A DNA stretch of 64,000 bases from an uncultured Atopobiaceae bacterium (GTDB lineage: Bacteria; Actinomycetota; Coriobacteriia; Coriobacteriales; Atopobiaceae): contig CAKVON010000006.1 of NCBI GenBank assembly GCA_934792625.1, forward strand, positions 1 through 64,000, in the 5' to 3' direction. The notes beneath the pieces are model-generated. The model was not told the origin of the DNA. It was given only the letters and a program-made list of their open reading frames with translations, and did not search any database. Numbering within the stretch: position 1 is the stretch's first letter; every line of letters begins with the position of its first letter. Shown here in pieces: positions 43,962 to 52,253 of the stretch. Both the position numbers and the translations under genes were made by a program.

Positions 43962-45044
43962 TTAGTTCCCCTCGTGGTGGCCGCCGCGGCAGCAGTGGCC
44001 CTCGCCGTGGCCGTGCCCGTGGCCATGGCCGTGACCGCCACAGCACTCGTACTCGCCGTCGTGGCCGTGGCCGTGGCCACCGCAGCCGCACTCGTGCTCC
44101 TGCTCGCCCTCGGGGGTAAAGGCACCGGTGTCCAGCAGCGACCAGTCCAGACCCGCGGCGACGGCGTCGCCCTCCTCGGCGTACAGCAACGTGATGGCCT
44201 GGGTGCCCAGGCGCTTGCCGCCGATCTGGCAGAGCATGTCGTACAGGGTGAAGGCGGTCTCGGCACCGGGCAGCGTGATGCCCAGGTCCTCGCCCTGGCG
44301 CAGGGCCAGGCCGATGTCCTTGCGCATGTGCTCGTTCAGGAAGCCAGGCTTGTAGTCGCCCTCGGCGCTCTTGGGCGCAAGGTCGGAGATGGCACGCGAG
44401 CCACCCATGCCGCTGCCGACCATCTGCAGCATCTCGTCGACGTCCAGGCCGCCCTGCTCGGCCAGCGCCATGGCGTCGGCCATGCCCACCATGCAGCTGG
44501 CCAGCGAGACCTGGTTGCACAGCTTGGCCGTCTGGCCCTTGCCGGCGCCGTTGAACCAGAAGATCTTGGACGAGAAAGTCTTGAGCAACTCGACGACGGG
44601 CTCGGCGTCCTTCTCGGCAATGCCCGCGATGAGGGTCAGGGTGCCGGCGACCGCGCCGGCCTCGCCACCGGTGACGGGGCAGTCGAACGCGTGCTTGCCG
44701 TCGACCTCGGCGGCCTCGGCGATGTCGCGCGCGAGCTGCGGCGAGCTGGTGGTGAGGTCGATCAGCCAGGCACCCTTCTTGGCGCTGGCGAGAAGGCCGT
44801 CGGAGGCCAGGTAGACATCCTCGACGTCGTTCGGGTAGCCCAGCATGGTGAAGGTGACGTCGGCCTGGGCGCAGGCCTCGGCGGGGCTGTCCGCCCAGGT
44901 GGCGCCACGCTCGATCATCGGCTCGGCCTTCTGCCTGGTGCGGTTGTAGACGACGAGCTCGTAGCCGGCGTCCATGATGTGGCCGGCGATGGGAGCGCCC
45001 ATGATGCCGGTGCCGACGAAGGCGACCCTCTTGATGTTGGACAT
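43962..45044 (-). CDS. 3-hydroxyisobutyrate dehydrogenase-family reductase with His/Cys-rich tail
   Basis: A 360-residue beta-hydroxyacid dehydrogenase. NAD(P) loop VAFVGTGIMGAPIAG at the N terminus, substrate motif DCPVTGGEAGAVAGTLTLIAG, catalytic Lys in GAGKGQTAKLCNQ. The family usually ends near residue 300-315; here about 45 residues follow that are almost only His, Gly, Cys and acidic (HGHGHGHG, CCGG and CGCGG runs), resembling a metal-binding tail. AAAGAGGC precedes the ATG. Substrate (3-hydroxyisobutyrate, tartronate or succinate semialdehyde) cannot be told. Confidence 0.88.
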   Translation of the reverse strand: MSNIKRVAFVGTGIMGAPIAGHIMDAGYELVVYNRTRQKAEPMIERGATWADSPAEACAQADVTFTMLGYPNDVEDVYLASDGLLASAKKGAWLIDLTTSSPQLARDIAEAAEVDGKHAFDCPVTGGEAGAVAGTLTLIAGIAEKDAEPVVELLKTFSSKIFWFNGAGKGQTAKLCNQVSLASCMVGMADAMALAEQGGLDVDEMLQMVGSGMGGSRAISDLAPKSAEGDYKPGFLNEHMRKDIGLALRQGEDLGITLPGAETAFTLYDMLCQIGGKRLGTQAITLLYAEEGDAVAAGLDWSLLDTGAFTPEGEQEHECGCGGHGHGHDGEYECCGGHGHGHGHGHGEGHCCRGGHHEGN

Positions 45045-45196
45045 ACTGCCTCTTTCCATTCTCAGATAGTTGCGTGGTTGCCGTGGTTGCGTGGTTGTCG
45101 TGCGTGCGGCCCCAGGTGGGGCCGCGGGTGTTTTTCCGGTTGGTCGAACGCGTCCGTCGCGGGGGCCGCGGCGGGCCGGGCCCGTTTGCCCAGAGG

Positions 45197-46264
45197 CTAG
45201 TTGCCGCCCCTGACCTTGCGGGCGATGCGGTCGGTCAGGCTGATCTTCTCGCGACGGTCGCCCGACCAAAACGCCAGGGCAACCATGCCGGGACCAACGT
45301 GACTGCCGATGACGGGCGAGATGGAGCTGCGGATGACGATGAGGTCCTCGCAGCCGGGCTCCTTGCGGACGGCCTTCTCCAGCCAGGCCGCGTCCTTGTC
45401 CGCATCCGTGGACATGATCGCGACGGGCAGCGACGTGTCATGCGAGTAGTTGTTGCGGAAGTCGGCCAGGATCGCCTTGAGGGCCTTCTTGCGACCGCGG
45501 CACATGCCGCACAGCGAGAGGGACCCGTTGAGGTCGAACGAGAGCTCGGGCTTGATGTCGAGCTTGCCGCCCACCTGGGCCGCCGCCGGCGGGATGCGCC
45601 CGCCCTTGGCCAGGGCATCGAAGCTCTCCAGCGTGAAGTAGCCCTGAATGAAGTAGCGGGCGTCGCTGCACCACTCGTACAGCTCGCGCGCGGTGAGGCC
45701 GTTGGCCGCCTGGCGGACGGCCTCGATGGCCAGAAGCTCGGCGCACGCGGAGGGCAAAAGGTTGTCCAGCACGTACAGCTCGAAGTCGGGGTGCTCGTCG
45801 CGCACCATCTGGGCCGCGGTCTGGGCGGCCTCGACGCTGGAGGACAACCCGCGCGTGAAGGCCAGGTACAGCGTGGGCACGCCCTTTTGCGCCGCTGCCG
45901 AGAAGACCTCGTAGTAACGACCGGGCGTCACGGCCGACGTGCTGACGCTGGCACCCTCGCGCATGCGCTCGTAGAAGTCGTGCGGGGACATGTGGGCCCA
46001 CATGTCGTCGAGGTGCTCCTCCCCGTCCAACACATACGAGAAGGGAATGACCTCGATGCCGAGCGCCTCCGAGACGGCGGGCGAGAAGTCCGCGCACGAG
46101 TCGCAGATGATGTTGCAGTTGCCCTGCATGCGGAAGCGCTTGATGTCACTTGCGGCGTTGCCCAACGCGGCCGAGGCCGGCGGGGCGGAGATTCCCGCCC
46201 TCGCCAGCCTCTGCGCGTCGGTCATGCTTTCGGACATGGCGTCCGGGGTGGTGCTGTTACTCAT
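45197..46264 (-). CDS. DegV-family fatty-acid-binding protein
   Basis: A 355-residue DegV protein, the family of fatty-acid-binding subunits used with fatty acid kinase. Visible: ICDSCADFSPAVSEALGIEVIPFSYVLDGEEH, TSAVTPGRYYEVF (lipid-binding Thr-Ser region), LAFTRGLSSSVEAA and the C-terminal HVGPGMVALAFW. An unusually long N-terminal leader of about 45 residues precedes the domain. The ATG overlaps the hpf stop by eight bases, with GAGGAG inside the hpf end, so the two are coupled. Confidence 0.9.
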   Translation of the reverse strand: MSNSTTPDAMSESMTDAQRLARAGISAPPASAALGNAASDIKRFRMQGNCNIICDSCADFSPAVSEALGIEVIPFSYVLDGEEHLDDMWAHMSPHDFYERMREGASVSTSAVTPGRYYEVFSAAAQKGVPTLYLAFTRGLSSSVEAAQTAAQMVRDEHPDFELYVLDNLLPSACAELLAIEAVRQAANGLTARELYEWCSDARYFIQGYFTLESFDALAKGGRIPPAAAQVGGKLDIKPELSFDLNGSLSLCGMCRGRKKALKAILADFRNNYSHDTSLPVAIMSTDADKDAAWLEKAVRKEPGCEDLIVIRSSISPVIGSHVGPGMVALAFWSGDRREKISLTDRIARKVRGGN

Positions 46265-46835
46265 CCGGCTCCTCGATCTTGGGCTTGATGATGCCGTAGC
46301 CGCCGTTCTTGCGACGGTACGCGACGTTGGTCAGGCCCGTGGTGGCGTTGGTGAAGACGTAGAAGTCGTGGCCGATGAGGTCGATCTCGACCAGCGCCTG
46401 CTCCTCGGTCATGGGCGTGAGGTCGATGACCTTCTCGCGAACGAGCTCGTCGTCCTCGTCGCCGCCCTCGATGAGGTCGGCCAGGTTGGCGGAGGTGGGC
46501 TCGGGCGCGGGCGCGGCGGCGCGCTGACGACGGTCGACGACACGCGTCTTGTACTTGCGAAGCTGACGGGTGACCTTGTCGGCCGCGACGTCGATGGCGG
46601 CGTACATGTCGGCCTGGGCGGCAACCACGCGGACGACGCTGTCACGCACGAAGACGGTGACCTCGACGACCTGGCTGTCCGGGTTGGAGGGGTTCTTGTC
46701 GACGCGGAGCACGACGTCGCAGGACATCGGCTTGATGTCGAACACCTTGAGGGCGTCGCCGATCTTCTCGTCAACATAGGAGCGCAGGGCGTCGGTAACC
46801 GTGACCTTGCGACCAGAGACCTTGATGTCGACCAT
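46257..46835 (-). CDS. hpf: Ribosome hibernation promoting factor, long form
   Basis: A 192-residue protein that dimerises idle 70S ribosomes. The N-terminal HPF/RaiA domain (about 1-95, IKVSGRKVTVTDALRSYVDEKIG) is joined by an Ala/Pro-rich linker to the long-form C-terminal dimerisation domain (MTEEQALVEIDLIGHDFYVFTNATTG). GGGAGG precedes the ATG. Confidence 0.95.
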   Translation of the reverse strand: MVDIKVSGRKVTVTDALRSYVDEKIGDALKVFDIKPMSCDVVLRVDKNPSNPDSQVVEVTVFVRDSVVRVVAAQADMYAAIDVAADKVTRQLRKYKTRVVDRRQRAAAPAPEPTSANLADLIEGGDEDDELVREKVIDLTPMTEEQALVEIDLIGHDFYVFTNATTGLTNVAYRRKNGGYGIIKPKIEEPDE

Positions 46836-46951
46836 AGGGACCTCCCGTTTGCGGCCTATAGATGCACCCGACGATGCGGGCCTTGCTTAACGGGGTAATA
46901 CCCATTCGCGCGGCCGTGCGTCGCGGCAAGGCACAATATGCCGTCCGCCGA

Positions 46952-47923
46952 TTAGAATCCGTCAACCGCGTTGGAGCCTGCGGTCGAGCCATCCTGCGGC
47001 CCCTCGCCGGTGCCCTCGGAGCCGACGGAGGCCGCACGGGTCTTGGCGTCCTCGTCGAGCTCGACGCCCTGGATGACGGTCGACTCGTCGAGCTTGGGCA
47101 GGCTGCCGAGCCAGCGGGCGCGCACCAGGTCGTAGGTGCCGTCCCGGGACGCGCCGTCCCACGCGGCCTTGACCGCGTCGATGAGGGCGGTGTTGGTCGA
47201 GTCGACGGCCACGCCCACGACGGTCGGGGTGTCGAGCGTGCCCGCCAGGCCGACGCCGTCGTAGGAGGCGGCCAGGTAGGCGCCCGAGTAGGCGTCGCAG
47301 GCGACGTAGTCGACCTCGCCGGCGTCAAGCGCCTTGAAGGCCTCGTTGAGGTTGGTGTAGGTCTTGGTCGTGGCGCCCAGGTTGGAGCCCTCGACCGCGG
47401 CCTCGGAGGCCGAGTCGCCCTGCACGCCCACGGTCTTGCCCGAGACGTCGGCGAGCGCGGACGTGGATGCCTCGCCCTTGTGGAACAGGGCGACGGCGGT
47501 CTGCGAGTAGTCGCCGACGGTGGTGGCACCCTGGGCACCGTCGTCCTCGATGCGGGTGACGACGTCGCACTGCTTGCCGAGAAGTGCCGCGGAGGCGTCG
47601 TTTACCACAACAAACTTGACCTGCAGGCCCATGTGGTCGGCCAAAACCGACCCCAGGTCGACGTCGAGACCCATGGCCTTGTCGTCGTCGAGCACGCAGT
47701 AGGGCACGTTGGAGCCGTCCGTCACGACGCCGACTGTGAGGGTGCCCTCCTCCACCAGGGCGGAGGCGTCGACCGTCGGGCTCAGGGCCTGGGCCGAGGC
47801 CTTGCGGGCGTCCTCCACGCTGCCGACGCCGCCGGAGAGCGGGCCGGCACAGCCCGCGGCCGAGAGGGCGACTGCCGTGGCGACCGCGAGAGCGACGATC
47901 CTGGTTGGGTTGGGGTGGCGCAT
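46952..47923 (-). CDS. Amino-acid ABC transporter substrate-binding lipoprotein
   Basis: A 323-residue lipoprotein of the family 3 solute-binding proteins. Signal peptide with lipobox (LSAAGC, Cys at about 25), then VGVVTDGSNVPYCVLD, GLDVDLGSVLADHMGL and QCDVVTRIEDDG typical of polar amino-acid binding proteins. GGAAGG precedes the ATG. No permease or ATPase gene is adjacent, so it is an orphan binding protein. Ligand unknown. Confidence 0.88.
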   Translation of the reverse strand: MRHPNPTRIVALAVATAVALSAAGCAGPLSGGVGSVEDARKASAQALSPTVDASALVEEGTLTVGVVTDGSNVPYCVLDDDKAMGLDVDLGSVLADHMGLQVKFVVVNDASAALLGKQCDVVTRIEDDGAQGATTVGDYSQTAVALFHKGEASTSALADVSGKTVGVQGDSASEAAVEGSNLGATTKTYTNLNEAFKALDAGEVDYVACDAYSGAYLAASYDGVGLAGTLDTPTVVGVAVDSTNTALIDAVKAAWDGASRDGTYDLVRARWLGSLPKLDESTVIQGVELDEDAKTRAASVGSEGTGEGPQDGSTAGSNAVDGF

Positions 47924-48313
47924 GTGTGGCCTTCCTGTCCCTAGTCGTGGCGGCCGACGGGCCGCACGTACTTCTCGCCCGGGAAGGTTGGGAGCCGGGC
48001 GACACTATGTCAAACGGTGTTCTTCTGCCAGCTGACCTGGTATTTGACCCCACACTCGCGCACCGGGGATTTTGCTTCGGACGCCGCGGCGTCCCCCACT
48101 ACTGACCCTCTCGCCCGCGGGGACGGATTCCCCTTATGTATGACGGGCGGTACGACTTACCTCTAGGACGAGCCATGCTCGCCCGGACGCGCACGCCCGG
48201 ACTTACGTGGATCCCTTTGCCCTCGTCTGGCATGGACTTGGGCTCGCGCCCGCAACCACAGACCTGGAGAAGAACCTGACGATTATACCGGCTGGATGTT
48301 TCGGCCAACGAAC
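47924..48313 (-). other. 390-bp gap: long leader or RNA upstream of the binding protein
   Basis: No gene recognised. On the minus strand there is an exact TATAAT (48282-48287) and, nearer the gene, a TTGACA (48008-48013). The stretch between is GC-rich with several short stems and a repeated GTCCGGGCG, so an unusually long structured leader or small RNA is possible. I could not match it to a known riboswitch. One copy of the dispersed motif lies at 47968-47976. Confidence 0.35.
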
Positions 48314-49081
48314 TTACCATACCCTTGCAAAGCCACACGCCGAGACGTCGCGTGCGCCCGCGGACAGCAGCGCCCGCGAGCACGCCGCCAGGCTCGCCCC
48401 CGTGGTAACGACGTCGTCCACAAGCAGCAGCCTCGCGCCCGCCACGTCGTCGATGACGCGCACGCTCGAGGCAAGGTTGCGCTCGCGATCCGAGCGCGAC
48501 AGCTCTCGCTGGTCCCGAGAAGGACCGCGTACCAGCACGTCAGCCACGCCGATGCCCAGGTAGCGCGACAACGCGTGGGCGACGAGCTCCATGTGGTCGA
48601 AGCCGCGGCGTGCATAGGCAGCGGCCGTCGCGGGCACGAACGCGATCGCGTCCGGGGCCGCGGGGCGAGGCGGGGCGTGTCCACCGACGCTGCCACAGAC
48701 ATCGTCCCAGGCAGTGGTCTCGTCCAGGGCGCATGCCATGGCGGCCGCCATGACGGGGGCCAGGCGGGTCTCGTGCGCGTCCTTGAGGGTGGTGACCATG
48801 CGCGCCGACGCGTCGCCAAAGCCTGTGGCGCAGACCGTTACGGGCGCCGCCCACTCGCGCTTGCAGGCGGTGCAGGTTATGTGGCCGTAGGGGGCGCCGC
48901 ACAACGGGCAGGCATAACGCTGGTCGACCCAGCCCAGGTTGCGGGCACACTCCGGGCACAAGAGGGTTCCGGGCTCGCCGCACCACACGCAGCGCGTGGG
49001 CCAGACGGCCTCGGCCAGGCCACACAGCAGGCGTGCCGCGACCCGCTCGGCGCGACCTGCGGAATCGTCCCCAAAAAGCAT
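48314..49081 (-). CDS. comF: ComF-family phosphoribosyltransferase-like competence protein
   Basis: A 255-residue protein. The N terminus has zinc-ribbon cysteines (CVWCGEPGTLLCPECARNLG and CPLCGAPYGHITCTAC). The C-terminal half is a PRTase-like domain with LLLVDDVVTTGAS. ComF proteins help single-stranded DNA uptake or processing in natural transformation, but are widespread and do not prove competence. GAGGGGG precedes the ATG. Confidence 0.92.
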   Translation of the reverse strand: MLFGDDSAGRAERVAARLLCGLAEAVWPTRCVWCGEPGTLLCPECARNLGWVDQRYACPLCGAPYGHITCTACKREWAAPVTVCATGFGDASARMVTTLKDAHETRLAPVMAAAMACALDETTAWDDVCGSVGGHAPPRPAAPDAIAFVPATAAAYARRGFDHMELVAHALSRYLGIGVADVLVRGPSRDQRELSRSDRERNLASSVRVIDDVAGARLLLVDDVVTTGASLAACSRALLSAGARDVSACGFARVW

Positions 49082-49132
49082 GCGACCCCCTCACGCGTAT
49101 GCGCGACGGGGTCGTCTTGGGTTAGGCGAAGC

Positions 49133-50209
49133 CTAGCACTGTGGCAGGCGGGGCGCACCGTCCTTCTCGGCAGGCGCGAAGGGGTCGGGCGGCGCGGTGT
49201 CCTTCTCGGCAGCGGGCGCCACGGAAACGACCGGAGCTACGGGTGGCGTGGCGACCATGCCGTCGGGCGAAGGCGGAACCTGGGCCGAGTCCGACTTAGG
49301 ACGCGCGGGCGGAAGCCAGCCGTAGCAGGGCAGCTGGGCCTCGCGCAGCATGCGGATGCCGCCGATGACCAGCGGGAGCTGCAGCGCGATCACGAAGACG
49401 TAGTAGGCGCAAGTGGCCTGGGCGACCTCGGCGGACTCGGTCGTGACGTACTCGGTGACGAGATTGGGAACGAACAGCGTCGAACTGAGCGTGAGCGCGA
49501 AGTCCCAAAAGCCGTGCACGAAGGCGCTGGGCCACGGGCTCTCGGTGCGCGCGGCCAGGCAGGCGAAGTAGAATCCCAAGCTGCCCGCCTGCAGGAACTT
49601 GAGGACCATCTGGGCCTTGGTCAGCGGGTCATCGTTCTCGGGGAAGGTCAGGTGCGCCAGGCCAAAGACCACCGAGCCCACGAGCACCGCGCGCACGACG
49701 CCTGCCCTGCGACCGCCGCGACGCGCGAGCATGCCACCCACGACCAGGCCGCGGAACAGCGCCTCCTCCAGGATGCCGATGGACGCACACAACGCGAGCG
49801 TCAGCAGCACCTGGACCGGCCAGTACGGCAGGAGCCTCTCCCCGCTGCCAAGGGTGCCCCACAAGGAGAGCGAACCCAGGCCCAAAGGCACCAGCATCGC
49901 CCACCACGAGCGGCGAAGCATCAGCCTAAGGTCCTCGCGACGCACGCGCAGGACGCGCCAGCCGCCCAGAAGGACCAGGGCCTCGACGCAGAGAAGCGCA
50001 CAGACGCCCTCGCAGATCAGGTCGCAGACCAAGTCGAAGTTGTCGAGCCCGCCGATCAGCGGGCGCAGCAGCTGCCTGAGGCCGACGAAGACGTAGCCCT
50101 GGGCAAGAATCAGCACGACGGCGAGAGCCGCGCAGATTCCGGCGATGTGGCGCAGGCGCCTGGGGCGGGCGGGCGTGGCGTCGAGCGGCGGCAGGACCTC
50201 TTCTCTCAT
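49133..50209 (-). CDS. CPBP-family intramembrane protease
   Basis: A 358-residue membrane protein with about eight helices. The CPBP (Abi) catalytic motifs are present: EEALFRG, FGLAHL and HGFWDF, providing the Glu and His residues. Family members process prenylated or secreted peptides, or give bacteriocin self-immunity. A Pro/Ala-rich cytoplasmic tail of about 70 residues contains AEKD twice, each encoded by a copy of the dispersed motif (49160, 49199). AGGAGG precedes the ATG. Confidence 0.88.
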   Translation of the reverse strand: MREEVLPPLDATPARPRRLRHIAGICAALAVVLILAQGYVFVGLRQLLRPLIGGLDNFDLVCDLICEGVCALLCVEALVLLGGWRVLRVRREDLRLMLRRSWWAMLVPLGLGSLSLWGTLGSGERLLPYWPVQVLLTLALCASIGILEEALFRGLVVGGMLARRGGRRAGVVRAVLVGSVVFGLAHLTFPENDDPLTKAQMVLKFLQAGSLGFYFACLAARTESPWPSAFVHGFWDFALTLSSTLFVPNLVTEYVTTESAEVAQATCAYYVFVIALQLPLVIGGIRMLREAQLPCYGWLPPARPKSDSAQVPPSPDGMVATPPVAPVVSVAPAAEKDTAPPDPFAPAEKDGAPRLPQC

Positions 50210-50217
50210 TCGTCCTC

Positions 50218-51288
50218 CTAACGTGCGATGTCAGACGGCGCGGCCACGTGCAGGCCGAACAGGTCGCACGCGTTGGACCACAGCGCCTCGCACGTGTCGG
50301 CCGCAGGCGCGACGCCCGCCTGGGCGCGGACCTCGGCGACGCGCGCGGCGGTGATGCCGACCATCGCCGGCTCGCACTCCTGGCCGCGAAGCGGCACGGG
50401 CGCCATGTACGGCGAGTCCGTCTCGGAAAGAATCAGGTTGGCGGGGCACAGCGCCGCGGCCTCGCGGATATCGTCGGAGCGGTTGAACGTGGCCGCGCCA
50501 CCAAACGCGACGTGGCAGCCCAGGCGCACGAACGGCTCGAGCACCGCGGGCCCCGACGTAAAGCAATGCAGGTCGCAGCCCCTTTCGGGGACGCCGTCCT
50601 CCCCCAGCACGCGCTCGGCCAGACCGTGCGCGGCGCAGGTGGGGTCGTCGCCCGCGTCGCGGATGTGCAGCTCGCAGGGCAGGCCCGCGTCGCGCGCGAT
50701 GGCGAGCTGCTCGCGAAACGCCCGCTCCTGCAGCGCGGGGTCGGCCTCGTTGTAGGGACCGTAGTCCAGCCCGATCTCGCCCACGCCGACGCAGCGCTCG
50801 CTGCCGAGAAGGACCTCGAGCTCGCGGCGCACGTCGACGCCGGCGTCGCTCGTGCCGCGGACCCACTCGGGACCGCCATACGGGTGGACGCCCGCGACGA
50901 TGCGCACCCACTCGAGCGGCTCGGGCACGTCAGCGCGACCCGCAAACGCGGGCGGGACCAGCCCATGGCGCGCGTACTCGTCCAGAAGCCCGTGCGCACG
51001 ACCGACCGACTCGTCGAGCCAGGCAAGCAGCTCGGACGCCGTCCGCCAGCGCCCGCCGAGATCGGCCACGGGGTCCACCGGGACCACCAGCATGCGCACG
51101 CCCGCGAGCGCGGCGCGGGCCAGGGCGACCGACGCGTCCATCGTCTCGAGGCAGGTGACGTGCCCGTGGCTGTCGGCCAGGGGCGCGACCGGCGCGGGCG
51201 TCAGGCGCACACGCCCCTTGCGGTCGTGAAACAGCTCGCCGTCGGCAAGCGTGAGCGCGGCGAGGTCCGGGTGCTCGCGGCTAGCCAC
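50218..51288 (-). CDS. tatD: TatD-family metal-dependent hydrolase (DNase)
   Basis: A 356-residue TIM-barrel hydrolase. Metal ligands: DSHGHV (HxH), GEIGLDYG, ELHIRDAGDD, LHCFTSG and SETDSPYMAP. It begins with a roughly 35-residue extension before DSHGHV. The likely start is GTG 51288, overlapping the end of rsmA by eight bases; AAGGGG lies ahead. Middle-to-last gene of metG-rsmA-tatD, an order common in Gram-positives. Confidence 0.88.
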   Translation of the reverse strand: MASREHPDLAALTLADGELFHDRKGRVRLTPAPVAPLADSHGHVTCLETMDASVALARAALAGVRMLVVPVDPVADLGGRWRTASELLAWLDESVGRAHGLLDEYARHGLVPPAFAGRADVPEPLEWVRIVAGVHPYGGPEWVRGTSDAGVDVRRELEVLLGSERCVGVGEIGLDYGPYNEADPALQERAFREQLAIARDAGLPCELHIRDAGDDPTCAAHGLAERVLGEDGVPERGCDLHCFTSGPAVLEPFVRLGCHVAFGGAATFNRSDDIREAAALCPANLILSETDSPYMAPVPLRGQECEPAMVGITAARVAEVRAQAGVAPAADTCEALWSNACDLFGLHVAAPSDIAR

Positions 51289-52252
51289 GCGCCCCGCCCC
51301 TTCGCCCGTCCGCACGCGAGGCTCCCCCGCGCACGGACGCCACGCCCGCGGCACCGGCGCGGGCAAGCTCGCGCGCCAGGCGCACGAAGTCGTCGCGGCA
51401 CAGGGACTCGGCGCGGGCACGCGCGTCGATTCCGCAGGCCCCGAACGCGGCGTCGAGCGCCGCCTTGTCGAACCCCTTTGCGGACATCGAGTTGCGAATC
51501 GTCTTCCGACGCTGGGCGAATGCCGCGTCGATCACGTTTGCGCAGGTGAGAAGTTCGTCATCCGACAGCTGGTGTCGGTCGTCGGGGTCGCACGCAGGCG
51601 CGCGGTCGATCCTGACCACGGCCGAGTCCACGTGCGGTGGCGGCATGAAGTTGCCGGGACCCACCTCGAAGCGACCCGTGACCTGGCCATAGAGCTGCAA
51701 CTTGGCGGTATAGGCGCCGAAGTCGCGGCTGCCCGGCGTAGCGGCGATGCGGTCGGCCACCTCCGCCTGGACCATAACGACGGTCGAGCGGATGGACGGC
51801 ATCTGCTGCATGAACCTGAGAATCAGCGTGGCCGCCACCTGGTAGGGCAGGTTCGAGACGAACTTGTTGGGCATCGCGGCCGCGGGAACCTCGCCGAGCG
51901 AGGCCACGGCGTCGGCCACGTCCCCGGGCGCGACGCGCAGGGCGTCGCCCATGAGCAGCGCGAACTTCTCGGAATCGCGGGCGCACGTGGAGGCGAGCAC
52001 CTGCTCGAGCTCGTGGTCGGCCTCGAGCGACACCACGGCCGAGCAGGCCTCCAGCATCGCCACCGTCAGGGTGCCGATGCCGGGGCCCACCTCGAGCACG
52101 ACGTCGTCGGGACCAAGCTCCGCGAGGTCGCAGATCTTCTCGATGATCGCATCGTTGACCAGGAAGTTCTGTCCCAGGCGATGCTTGGTTGCAAGGCCGA
52201 ACTCCTCGAGGACCGCGCGGGTCGTCGAGGGCGTGGCCAGACGCGAGCGCAT
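51281..52252 (-). CDS. rsmA: 16S rRNA dimethyladenosine transferase
   Basis: A 323-residue KsgA/RsmA methylase that dimethylates the two adjacent adenines of helix 45 in 16S rRNA. Motifs: LGQNFLVN, LEVGPGIGTLT (SAM site), NLPYQVAA (catalytic) and the C-terminal helical domain (FAQRRKTIRN). The last 25 residues are a Gly/Ala/Arg-rich extension. The ATG lies one base after the metG stop. Confidence 0.96.
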   Translation of the reverse strand: MRSRLATPSTTRAVLEEFGLATKHRLGQNFLVNDAIIEKICDLAELGPDDVVLEVGPGIGTLTVAMLEACSAVVSLEADHELEQVLASTCARDSEKFALLMGDALRVAPGDVADAVASLGEVPAAAMPNKFVSNLPYQVAATLILRFMQQMPSIRSTVVMVQAEVADRIAATPGSRDFGAYTAKLQLYGQVTGRFEVGPGNFMPPPHVDSAVVRIDRAPACDPDDRHQLSDDELLTCANVIDAAFAQRRKTIRNSMSAKGFDKAALDAAFGACGIDARARAESLCRDDFVRLARELARAGAAGVASVRGGASRADGRRGGARG

Positions 52253-52253
52253 G

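Noticed and set aside
45110..45131. GCGGCCCC / GGGGCCGC hairpin after the DegV gene as a terminator
   Set aside because: The T-rich side lies on the plus strand, where no gene ends; on the minus strand there is no T tail.
47924..48313. tmRNA, SRP RNA, RNase P RNA or cobalamin riboswitch in the long gap
   Set aside because: None of the hallmark conserved segments of these RNAs could be placed with confidence.
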